Source: Bryobacteraceae bacterium
GTDB taxonomy: Bacteria; Acidobacteriota; Terriglobia; Bryobacterales; Bryobacteraceae
DNA length: 5,185 nucleotides
Reading direction: 5' to 3'
Assembly: GCA_025350445.1 (NCBI GenBank)
Contig: JANXXV010000195.1
Coordinates: 1 to 5,185, forward strand
Positions 1 to 5,185 of this stretch are shown in pieces (positions within the stretch are counted from its first letter, which is position 1; every line of letters starts with the position of its first letter). The position numbers and the translations under genes are program-made. Below the pieces are notes generated by a model, which searched no databases, was not told the DNA's origin, and worked only from the letters and a program-made list of their open reading frames with translations.

Positions 1-405
1 CTTACGCCTTGCGTTTCGCTACGGTTGCCGTCATCGGCCCCGATTGGCTCCTTTCATCCAATTAGATTCTGCCCATGCTGGGCACACCCTCGGCGCGGAC
101 CCGGGGGGCCGCCGTCCATGGGCTGTCTAGTTATTTCGTAGACGCTGCACCAGGCGGCCACCGCTTCCCACGCGGCAGCCTGTGCCGGGGAGAAAAAGGC
201 GAACTTATTGGGTTCGCCCGTTTGGGCCGGCCGCGGGGCAGCCAGGGTTCCGGGAGAGTGCGAAACCAACATCACTGGACTCGACACCGAGACGGAATTA
301 ACTGGCGCCGGCCATCATGAAACTCCCCGTTTCTTCATCGTGGTTCGTTTGCTCCTGTCCCGCCGCGAAAAACGACATGGCGCCGTGAGCCGAGGCATTC
401 CGATA
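1..405. other. Left flank with no convincing intact gene
   Basis: This stretch lies downstream of the NHL-repeat gene on the minus strand. Open frames exist on both strands, but none combines a ribosome binding site, a plausible start and a recognisable protein pattern. A short inverted repeat (ATTGG/CCAAT, about 10 nt apart, near 44-62) and GGCGCC palindromes occur, but none is followed by a T-run, so I do not call a terminator. The only hint of former coding content is the minus-strand frame at 54-287, listed separately. The rest is best read as intergenic or decayed sequence. Confidence 0.5.
54..287 (-). pseudogene. Possible remnant resembling gluconate 2-dehydrogenase subunit 3-like protein
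   Basis: The frame encodes 77 residues. Residues about 27-45 (NKFAFFSPAQAAAWEAVAA) resemble the opening of the gluconate 2-dehydrogenase subunit 3 family, where an FFSPAQ-like motif leads into a helix followed by a proline/aspartate-rich stretch and a GAREAGV-like motif. After residue 45 the expected pattern is lost. A weak echo (VRAEGV) can be read in another frame near 80-100, which would fit frameshift decay. No twin-arginine signal or good ribosome binding site precedes it, and the usual length of the family (about 180-250 residues) is not reached. The resemblance comes from memory of family style only. It could equally be a chance open frame in GC-rich DNA. Confidence 0.22.
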
Positions 406-1470
406 TTACTGTCCGGCCGACGACATTGTCTTGACGAATTTTTGCATTTGTCCGCTCAGATAAGCAATGTAAACATCTCCGGAATCGGTGACCGCAGTGC
501 CGTGCCCTCCGCCGTCCGCACCTGGGGGAAACGGCAATCTTCCTAGAACTTTTCCGTCCAGATCCTGAAGGAACCCGCCTACCCAAATGTGCTGGTCTTT
601 CGTCATGACGAGTGTGGAGACCCCTCCATAGGTCTTCCACTGATGCAGAAATTTCCCATTTGCGTCAAAAACCTCGACTCGCTGATTATCCCGATCGGTG
701 ACGTACACTCTGCCTCGCGCATCGACCACCACGTTATGGGGCAACCCGAATTCGCCTGGACCCGTTCCTCTCTTTCCAAACTCGAGCACGTACTTCCCGG
801 CGCGCGTGAACCTGACCACCCGCGGGTTGCCGTACCCATCGCTCACATAAATATCGCCGTTGGCCGCGAAGGCCACATCGGTAGGCAGGTAGAAGTTGTT
901 CCGGCCCATGCCGGAGACTCCTTTTTGGCCCAGCCGCATGATCACCTTCCCTTGCGCGTCCAGCTTATAGACCATGTGATTGCAAGCGTCGACCGCCCAG
1001 ATGTTGCCCTCCGGATCTACACGAATGGAGTGCGCGCCGCAGGAATCGCATCCTGCCGGCCCGTACACGGCCGAGTAATTGGACCGGGTTGAAGTCCGAT
1101 TGGCTGGAGGAATTGCTACGACCTTTCCCTCGCTGAACATTCCATCGCCCCACGAGCGCACAAACTTTCCATCGCTTTCGAACTCCAGAATCGGATGAGC
1201 GCCGCGATGGAGCACCAGGATATGGCCCTTCTTGTCGACGGCTACAGCGGGCGCCTGAATGAGATTCCAGGGACCTGCGGGGAATCCGGCTTCGCTGGTG
1301 GCCTCTATCGGCCAATTCACCAGCTTGTAACTCAACTCGGGCACCTCAGAACCCGGTCTGGCCCCGTTCGCCCGCTGGCAAAGTCCGAGGCCGGGAAGAC
1401 AAATCAACAGTAGGCCGGCGCGGCCAAAGCTCATACACGTCCTCTTGCTTGCTGTAGTAAGAAACTCCAT
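406..1470 (-). CDS. Secreted NHL-repeat beta-propeller, peptidyl-alpha-hydroxyglycine alpha-amidating lyase-like
   Basis: This is a protein of 354 residues. The ATG at 1470 is chosen because AGGAG (1480-1476) sits 5 nt upstream; a GTG two codons earlier overlaps that site, and an ATG 12 codons later is an alternative. An N-terminal hydrophobic stretch (about residues 17-31, LLLICLPGLGLC) suggests a signal peptide, hence export. The rest is NHL-type blades with repeated VDxxGxIxVxD and VxxFxxxGKxLxxxG patterns. Features seen in amidating lyases are present: HRG near residue 89, GAHSIRVDPEGNIW (His about 147), SDGYGNPRVV with the tyrosine of the PAL-like DGY motif, LPHNVVVD (His about 245), and GGHGTAV (His about 323). 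In PAL, three histidines of these blade positions bind the metal. A CDSC motif precedes the first histidine. The substrate is unknown: true amidation is unproven in bacteria, and many homologues are annotated only as NHL or 6-bladed beta-propeller proteins. The 5' end overlaps the upstream gene's open frame. Confidence 0.85.
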   Translation of the reverse strand: MEFLTTASKRTCMSFGRAGLLLICLPGLGLCQRANGARPGSEVPELSYKLVNWPIEATSEAGFPAGPWNLIQAPAVAVDKKGHILVLHRGAHPILEFESDGKFVRSWGDGMFSEGKVVAIPPANRTSTRSNYSAVYGPAGCDSCGAHSIRVDPEGNIWAVDACNHMVYKLDAQGKVIMRLGQKGVSGMGRNNFYLPTDVAFAANGDIYVSDGYGNPRVVRFTRAGKYVLEFGKRGTGPGEFGLPHNVVVDARGRVYVTDRDNQRVEVFDANGKFLHQWKTYGGVSTLVMTKDQHIWVGGFLQDLDGKVLGRLPFPPGADGGGHGTAVTDSGDVYIAYLSGQMQKFVKTMSSAGQ

Positions 1471-1981
1471 TTGCACTCCTGTCTAAAAGCGAAACTTTCC
1501 CTGGAACAGCACAGACCGCTTTACCGTAGCTGAGTTGATTCACGGTCGAATTGCAGTACAGCCCGGCTGCTTCTTCGGCTGCTGAGAGCGCGATGTATTC
1601 GGAGATCCGGGGATGCCCAGGCTCCAGCAGCAGTTCTTTGCGATGGAGGATTGGCGGATTTAAGTTGTCACTGTAGTCGAGGTCGTAGCACTTACCGGAT
1701 GAGAGGTCGATGGCGAACGACCTTGCAAGGGACGGATGTGGTTCGTCGAAGAAATCCGGATAGGAGAGAAAGGAGAGCCGTGGTGCTCCGGTACGAAACT
1801 TGACTACGTTAAAGTCATCTCCGAGGCCCTGAGGCGCGGATAGCGTTTGGAGAAGAGAAACGAATGGTTCCCGCCGGCAGACCCCGGCTTCTCTGTGCGA
1901 GTAAGCCGTGCCGGGTAGGCGTTTCCCATAGCCCAGTTGTTTGACCAAGCGCCCGAAGTCCGTCCAATCTCCACGCAACAT
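1346..1981 (-). CDS. Stand-alone protein matching the C-terminal domain of DNA phosphorothioation-associated putative methyltransferase
   Basis: The open frame has 211 codons, starting at ATG 1981 behind a near-perfect Shine-Dalgarno (AAGGAGGA, 1998-1991). The core, about residues 18-142, matches the C-terminal part of the family annotated as DNA phosphorothioation-associated putative methyltransferase (TIGR04096 type, from memory). It reads YGKRLPGTAYSH, then FNVVKFRTGAPRLSFLSYPDFF, where the family has an IKF...VSFLSYPDF pattern, then EPHPSLARS, then NPPILHRKELLLEPGHP, then LSAAEEAAGLY. The family's N-terminal Rossmann methyltransferase domain (GCGRG-like motif) is absent, so methylation cannot be assigned to this protein. 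The function of the domain is unknown to me. After residue about 142 the family pattern fades, and the last 40 or so codons overlap the NHL gene in a different frame, so the true C-terminus is doubtful. The native end may have been lost or frameshifted near 1485-1555. No dndBCDE or ptx-type genes are visible nearby. Confidence 0.62.
   Translation of the reverse strand: MLRGDWTDFGRLVKQLGYGKRLPGTAYSHREAGVCRREPFVSLLQTLSAPQGLGDDFNVVKFRTGAPRLSFLSYPDFFDEPHPSLARSFAIDLSSGKCYDLDYSDNLNPPILHRKELLLEPGHPRISEYIALSAAEEAAGLYCNSTVNQLSYGKAVCAVPGKVSLLDRSANGVSYYSKQEDVYELWPRRPTVDLSSRPRTLPAGERGQTGF
1476..1480 (-). promoter_or_regulatory. Ribosome binding site AGGAG of the NHL-repeat gene
   Basis: AGGAG lies 5 nt before the ATG at 1470-1468 and overlaps the alternative GTG start at 1476-1474. 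It therefore favours the ATG as the start. It lies inside the C-terminal part of the open frame of the upstream gene, so translation of the two could be coupled. Confidence 0.6.
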
Positions 1982-1990
1982 CCGATCTTC

Positions 1991-1998
1991 TCCTCCTT
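1991..1998 (-). promoter_or_regulatory. Consensus ribosome binding site AAGGAGGA
   Basis: The minus strand reads AAGGAGGA followed by 9 nt and then ATG at 1981-1979. It is the strongest Shine-Dalgarno in the window and fixes the start of the orphan phosphorothioation-associated domain. It shows that the short form is a genuine translation start and not an internal fragment of a longer methyltransferase gene, because no matching methyltransferase domain lies upstream. Confidence 0.75.
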
Positions 1999-2059
1999 TA
2001 TTGATACCGCAGAAAGGGTTGGCGATGGGCTGATGCGGCGAATCAAGACCGTTCCAAGG

Positions 2060-2338
2060 CTACTTCGGTCGATGAAAGTGGGCCCATTGAGTCTGGAAAA
2101 AGGACCTGGTACACGGAAAGAGAAGAAGTTCCGCCGATTGAGCGCGGTTCTCGTTCATTGCCTTCTTGAACCCGCTGAGATCACATTCCGCGGCGCGAAG
2201 TTCCCCCAAATTCCTGGTAGCGTCTTCCTTCCTCCACCTTGATAGAAGTTCCAACGTGGCGGTATCGACAGCCCCAGCGGATGAGGGCTGCACGGGAGGC
2301 GGCAATGTAGAGCTTCCGGATGTGGTTTGGCGCTTCAT
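2060..2338 (-). CDS. Small conserved-looking hypothetical protein, 92 residues
   Basis: I do not recognise a named family with certainty. The first 25 or so residues from ATG 2338 are a low-complexity Ser/Pro/Thr-rich leader. They are followed by a compact helical segment, TLELLSRWRKEDATRNL, then an ELRAAE...FKKAMNENRA stretch ending in ELLLFP. This layout (LLxxW, EDAT, a charged helix, FKxAMNxNR, a short LxxP end) looks like small soluble proteins that often accompany toxin-type genes in bacterial genomes, but no toxin is visible here. The frame runs about 18 residues past the LLLFP motif, so the ancestral stop may have been lost. The frame is open upstream to 2449, but that would overlap the end of the methyltransferase remnant. 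ATG 2338 has only a weak TAGG upstream. It lies 79 nt before the next gene on the same strand. Expression is uncertain. Confidence 0.42.
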   Translation of the reverse strand: MKRQTTSGSSTLPPPVQPSSAGAVDTATLELLSRWRKEDATRNLGELRAAECDLSGFKKAMNENRAQSAELLLFPCTRSFFQTQWAHFHRPK

Positions 2339-2391
2339 TGAGAATTGCCTATGGGCCGTGATCGTACCACCGCCTACGCTGCGCGAAATTC

Positions 2392-2945
2392 TCAGTCCCG
2401 CCGGTTCCGGCGGTTCGGCGAAATAGCCGATCCGTCGATCAATTCGCAAGAGGCGGTAGGCATGGTAGCTTTGTGTTCTACGTGGCCTTGTTCTTGAGTC
2501 GGGGGCATTGCTATTGTGTAGACGGAATTTTCACCCTTGCCATTGAAAACGCGCGCGTACGTCAGGGCGAATTGGCCCTGGCGCCGGAATGTGTGATGTT
2601 CGTTGAGTGCGACGAATGACGACAACCGATAACATTCTACAGAAATTTCGTCATCTGAACGTCTGGAAACGTGGCGATGAGCAAGCTCCGCATGAGCCAC
2701 TTCTGGTGCTGCCCGCGCTGAAATTGTGATTCCGGCCTCGTTTGCCGGTGCCTTGCCGGGAGTTGGCTCTGGCAACTGGACCACGATGAACCGCCGGTGT
2801 GTTCCATCTTCGTGATTGAGCGGAACGACCGCCTCTGCCGTAGATCCAAAACCAGCAAAGAAGTCCAAGATTATCGCGCTCGGGTCAGAATGAGTGATAT
2901 AGCTTTCTTCGGTTACCGTCAAAGCAACCCGCCGTTGGTCAACTA
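2392..2945 (-). pseudogene. Remnant of type III-style adenine-specific DNA methyltransferase (Mod), C-terminal part
   Basis: The frame is open through this segment, but only about 2898-2728 is recognisable. It reads PSAIILDFFAGFGSTAEAV, equivalent to the SAM-binding DFFAGSGTTAHAV motif of type III Mod enzymes, then LNHEDGTHRRFIVVQLPEPTP, equivalent to the conserved LNxEDGGNRRFILVQLPEPTP stretch. The usual continuation (GFKTIADIxKERIRR) is replaced by an unrelated-looking sequence after NEAGITIS. A weak ECYRLSS may correspond to the family's later FKVFKLDSS block. The catalytic DPPY motif, the target recognition domain and most of the protein (normally 500-700 residues) are missing. Upstream, the frame runs into the end of the GNAT gene, with no start signal. 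The serine of FAGSG is replaced by phenylalanine. This is therefore a dead fragment, probably left by deletion of a restriction-modification locus. Confidence 0.68.
2398..2413. repeat. Perfect inverted repeat, 7-bp arms and 2-nt centre
   Basis: The sequence CCGCCGG TT CCGGCGG forms a perfect palindromic stem with a 2-nt centre, a few bases before the stop of the methyltransferase remnant on the minus strand. No T-run follows, so it is not a standard intrinsic terminator. It could be a short palindromic element or an accidental GC-rich palindrome. Confidence 0.45.
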
Positions 2946-3539
2946 TTAAGTAAGCGGGGAATCCACTAGTTTCCGTTCCAGGTCGAGCTTCACGCGCGGC
3001 CACTTAGAGTCGATGATGCTGAACCAGACGGTATCGCGAACGCGGCCGCTCGCGGTGATCATGTGGTTCCGGAAGATTCCTTCCTGTTTGGCGCCGATGC
3101 GCAGGATTGCATCGCGCGATTTCTGATTCAATGAGTCGGTCTTGAATTCCACGCGGTGACAATGCAAGGGACCGAAAGCGTGGCTCAGCATGAGATATTT
3201 CGCCTCAGTATTGATGGCGGTCCGCTGCCAGGGTTTGGCAATCCAGGTGGAACCGATCTCAAGCCGCCGGTGTTTCGCCTCAATATTCATAAAGCGCGTG
3301 CTGCCTATGATCTTGCCCGAGGCGGCGTCGATGGTAGCGAACGGCATTTCAAGTTCCTGCTCCCGGGCGCGGAGGGCCGCTTCGATGTATGCAAGCATGT
3401 CGGCGGCCGAGTGGATCTGTAGCGGGGTCCATCGCCACAGGTCCTCGGCTAGACCTACTTCGCAGAGCGCACCGTGATGTTCGCGCGTCAGGGGTTCGAG
3501 CCGGACGTGGCGGCCCTCCAGCGGATGACAGTGGAGCAT
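2946..3539 (-). CDS. GNAT family N-acetyltransferase (RimJ/RimL-like)
   Basis: This is a complete protein of 197 residues. It is a cytoplasmic enzyme predicted to transfer acetyl from acetyl-CoA to an amine; the substrate cannot be told from the sequence. The N-terminus (LEGRHVRLEPLTREHH) is the usual first strand of RimJ/RimL-type acetyltransferases. Then come FATIDAASGKIIGSTRFMNI (strands 2-3), RRLEIGSTWIAKPWQRTAINTEAK (residues 92-114, motif A region with the acetyl-CoA loop WQRTAIN), HRVEFKTDSLNQKSRDAILRIGAKQEG (motif B), and the family tail RDTVWFSIIDSKWP. The QRTA version of the loop lacks the classical second glycine but is typical of this subgroup as I remember it. The start ATG at 3539 has AAAGG about 4-5 nt upstream. 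The gene diverges from the cyclase gene, with 49 nt between the two starts. Length and motifs indicate an intact gene. Confidence 0.9.
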   Translation of the reverse strand: MLHCHPLEGRHVRLEPLTREHHGALCEVGLAEDLWRWTPLQIHSAADMLAYIEAALRAREQELEMPFATIDAASGKIIGSTRFMNIEAKHRRLEIGSTWIAKPWQRTAINTEAKYLMLSHAFGPLHCHRVEFKTDSLNQKSRDAILRIGAKQEGIFRNHMITASGRVRDTVWFSIIDSKWPRVKLDLERKLVDSPLT

Positions 3540-3552
3540 ATACCTTTATGAT
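3525..3552 (+). promoter_or_regulatory. Candidate sigma-70-type promoter for the adenylate cyclase gene
   Basis: ATGACA (3525-3530) and TATGAT (3547-3552) each match 5 of 6 consensus bases and are separated by 16 nt. This predicts transcription starting near 3559, about 30 nt before the TTG start. The -35 box lies inside the first codons of the divergent GNAT gene. This is pattern matching only. Confidence 0.4.
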
Positions 3553-3554
3553 AC

Positions 3555-3561
3555 GGGGGGG
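3555..3561 (+). repeat. Seven-G homopolymer tract in the divergent intergenic region
   Basis: Seven consecutive G residues lie just downstream of the candidate -10 box, near the predicted start of transcription and between the two divergent genes. Tracts of this kind can slip during replication, but seven is short for phase variation. Confidence 0.6.
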
Positions 3562-3588
3562 CAATGCCGATAAGACGGATGAGGGTCC

Positions 3589-5043
3589 TTGAACTACCGC
3601 AAAAAGCTACTGTTGGCGTTTGTGATTTTCGCCCTGGTGACGAACGGGATTTCGCTGGGGGTGATGTACCAGTTGTCCCACTATTACATGTTCGGGGGGT
3701 ATCAGGCGAAACTTCTTTCCATTGCCGCCTCGGCGGCCGCGATGCTGGACGGAGAAGCGCTCAAGGATATTCAGAAACACGAAGACGAGGACACGCCTTC
3801 CTATCTCCGTCTGCGCGAGACGCTGCGGCAAGTCAGAAATGCCAATCGACGCAAGGATACTTTTGTGCAACGGATCTTCACGGTGATGGCGTCGAAGGCC
3901 GATCCGTCCGTCCTCTTAATTGGCGTGGATGCGGAAGAGAGCCTGCGGATAGCGGCACATCCCGGCGATGTTTATCGCGCCGCGAGCGCCGCTCCCATCA
4001 ATATGCGGGAAGCTAAGGCGGAGAGTTCCTTCGTCACCGATGAGTTTGGAACGTTTCTCCGCGCGTGGGCTCCGGTGAAAGACCGGGCCGGAAATATCGT
4101 CGGAGCGATGGTCGTGCAAGCGCCTGAATATCGGGTAGACTCCATGATGAGGCCACTGCTTTTCAGCGGTTTGGGATCGTTGGTGTTTGCCGCATTGATT
4201 GCGTTTCCGGTGGCGCGGTTCCTCAGCAATCGCGCCAGCCAACCGCTGGTGGAACTGAAAGACGCGGTGGACGCCATCGGCAGGGGCGAATTCGCTACCC
4301 GGTTGGGAACCGGCTCGAAGGATGAATTCGGCGCCGTCGCCCTGGCGGTGAATGCCATGGCCGGCGGCCTGGGAGAGCGCGATCGCGTCAAATCGGCGTT
4401 CGCGCGCTACGTCTCGAAACAGGTGATGGATTCGGTGTTGCAGTCCGATGCCACGGGAATCCAACTGCGCGGCGGCCGGCGCAGGATCAGCGTGCTGTTT
4501 TCGGATATCCGCGGATTCTCCACCATATCTGAAAATCTGCCGCCGGAGAAAGTAGTGACGCTATTGAACGAATATTTCGAGCGCATGGTGGACATTGTTT
4601 TCCGCAACAAAGGCACGCTGGATAAGTTCATGGGAGACGGTCTCATGGTAATTTTTGGCGCTCCCGAGGACGACATCTATCAGGAAGAGAATGCGCTGCG
4701 CACCGCCATTGAGATGCAGGATGAATTGGGACTGATGGCGGCGAAGTGGGAACTGGAGGGCATCCATATCCGCATCGGGATCGGGATAAACTCCGGGCCG
4801 GCGGTGGTGGGTAATATCGGCTCTTCCCGGAGGATGGAATACACGGCGATTGGCGACACGGTGAATCTGGCATCGCGCCTGGAATCGGCCACCAAGGATT
4901 TTGGGGTCGGGATACTGGTCAGCGAATACACCTACAACGCCGTGCGGGGCGCGTTTCCCTTTAAGGCGATGGGGGCGGTGCAGGTGCGCGGGCGCAGTGA
5001 ACCGGTAATGGCGTATTCGTTGGAGACTACACAAATCGCATAG
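3589..5043 (+). CDS. Membrane-bound class III adenylate cyclase with periplasmic sensor and HAMP domain
   Basis: This 484-residue protein should make cAMP from ATP at the inner membrane. TTG 3589 is chosen because GAGGG (3581-3585) precedes it, an in-frame TGA at 3580 blocks any earlier start, and later starts would cut the first membrane helix. Order of parts: helix 1 (about 7-28); a periplasmic region (about 30-187) with a Cache-like end (FGTFLRAWAPVKDRAGNIVGAMVVQ); helix 2 (about 190-211); HAMP (about 210-264, with QPLVELKDAVDAIGRGEF and KDEFGAVALAVNAM); a FARYVSKQVMDSVL linker; and the cyclase domain (297-478). All canonical residues are present: metal-binding D306 (FSDIRGF) and D350 (GDGLMVIFG), adenine-selecting K346 and D423 (AIGDTVN), and transition-state N426 and R430. 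The K/D pair indicates ATP, not GTP. The sensor ligand is unknown. A transporter gene starts 9 nt after the stop, suggesting an operon. Confidence 0.95.
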   Translation: MNYRKKLLLAFVIFALVTNGISLGVMYQLSHYYMFGGYQAKLLSIAASAAAMLDGEALKDIQKHEDEDTPSYLRLRETLRQVRNANRRKDTFVQRIFTVMASKADPSVLLIGVDAEESLRIAAHPGDVYRAASAAPINMREAKAESSFVTDEFGTFLRAWAPVKDRAGNIVGAMVVQAPEYRVDSMMRPLLFSGLGSLVFAALIAFPVARFLSNRASQPLVELKDAVDAIGRGEFATRLGTGSKDEFGAVALAVNAMAGGLGERDRVKSAFARYVSKQVMDSVLQSDATGIQLRGGRRRISVLFSDIRGFSTISENLPPEKVVTLLNEYFERMVDIVFRNKGTLDKFMGDGLMVIFGAPEDDIYQEENALRTAIEMQDELGLMAAKWELEGIHIRIGIGINSGPAVVGNIGSSRRMEYTAIGDTVNLASRLESATKDFGVGILVSEYTYNAVRGAFPFKAMGAVQVRGRSEPVMAYSLETTQIA

Positions 5044-5052
5044 AATGTTCTG

Positions 5053-5185
5053 ATGACCTCCACGGCGGTGGCCGTTCCCACGAATCGATTGCAGTATGCG
5101 GCGGCGGCGGTGTTCATGCAGGTTTTGCTGGGCATTATCTATGCGTGGTCGATCTTCCGCGCTCCGCTGGCGCAGTTGCACGGAT
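5053..5185 (+). CDS. OFA-type major facilitator transporter, N-terminal part (runs off the window)
   Basis: Only 44 residues are visible. After a short hydrophilic lead, a hydrophobic helix (about 14-30) ends in GIIYAWSIFRAPLAQLHG. The first helix and loop of the oxalate/formate antiporter (OFA) group of major facilitator proteins carry a very similar LGxxYAWSVFRPPL signature. These are 12-helix inner-membrane carriers, often for small carboxylates, but substrates vary widely. ATG 5053 lies 9 nt after the cyclase stop with no clear ribosome binding site, so translation is probably coupled to the cyclase. An ATG at 5045 is followed at once by a stop and is rejected. The remaining roughly 350-400 residues lie outside the window. 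Confidence 0.75.
   Translation, partial: MTSTAVAVPTNRLQYAAAAVFMQVLLGIIYAWSIFRAPLAQLHG

Noticed and set aside
44..62. ATTGG/CCAAT inverted repeat as a terminator
   Set aside because: The stem is only 5 bp with a long loop and no T-run on either strand.
589..1092. Plus-strand open frame of 167 codons
   Set aside because: It is antisense to the clear NHL-repeat coding sequence; its composition is that of a shadow frame.
1937..2242. Plus-strand open frame of 101 codons
   Set aside because: It lies opposite two better-supported minus-strand genes, shows no family pattern, and has no convincing ribosome binding site.
2637..2730. Alternative minus-strand frame reading QHQKWLMRSLLIATFPDV after the methyltransferase motif
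   Set aside because: It looks protein-like and could mark a frameshift in the methyltransferase remnant, but I could not match it to the expected Mod continuation, so no separate gene is called.
4561..5181. Minus-strand open frame of 206 codons over the cyclase and transporter
   Set aside because: It is antisense to the catalytic core of the cyclase, rich in His/Arg as expected for a shadow in GC-rich DNA, and has no recognisable domain.
1..5185. CRISPR array, tRNA/rRNA genes, insertion sequence ends
   Set aside because: No regularly spaced repeats, no tRNA-like cloverleaf motif, no transposase pattern and no terminal inverted repeats were seen by eye.

Overview
The window reads as chromosomal DNA from a GC-rich Gram-negative bacterium. 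An Acidobacteriota (Solibacter/Bryobacter-like) origin is my best guess. It rests on the style of the NHL/amidating-lyase-like secreted protein and the receptor-type class III cyclase, not on any phylogenetic marker, so it is inference only.

Layout: positions 1-405 hold no convincing intact gene, only a weak possible remnant on the minus strand. From 3539 down to 406 everything supported is on the minus strand. In transcription order these are an intact GNAT acetyltransferase (3539-2946), a decayed C-terminal piece of a type III-style adenine DNA methyltransferase (about 2945-2392), a small conserved-looking hypothetical protein (2338-2060), a short stand-alone protein matching the C-terminal domain of the DNA phosphorothioation-associated putative methyltransferase family (1981-1346, C-terminus uncertain), and a secreted NHL-repeat beta-propeller resembling peptidyl-alpha-hydroxyglycine alpha-amidating lyase (1470-406). 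On the plus strand, diverging from the GNAT gene, are a membrane-anchored HAMP/class III adenylate cyclase (3589-5043) and, 9 nt after its stop, the start of an OFA-type major facilitator transporter that runs off the window (5053-5185).

The middle section (about 1480-2945) looks like the eroded remains of a defence or DNA-modification region between two housekeeping-type blocks. It holds a DNA methyltransferase fragment without most of its catalytic domain, and an orphan phosphorothioation-associated domain with no dnd genes nearby in the window. The orphan gene has a near-perfect Shine-Dalgarno and a well preserved core, so it may still be expressed. The cyclase keeps all the canonical catalytic residues and is probably active. 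Its tight spacing to the transporter suggests that sensing, cAMP production and uptake or exchange of a small solute (possibly a carboxylate) are linked. I do not see a complete novel multi-gene system here; the orphan domain is the best candidate for something under-described.
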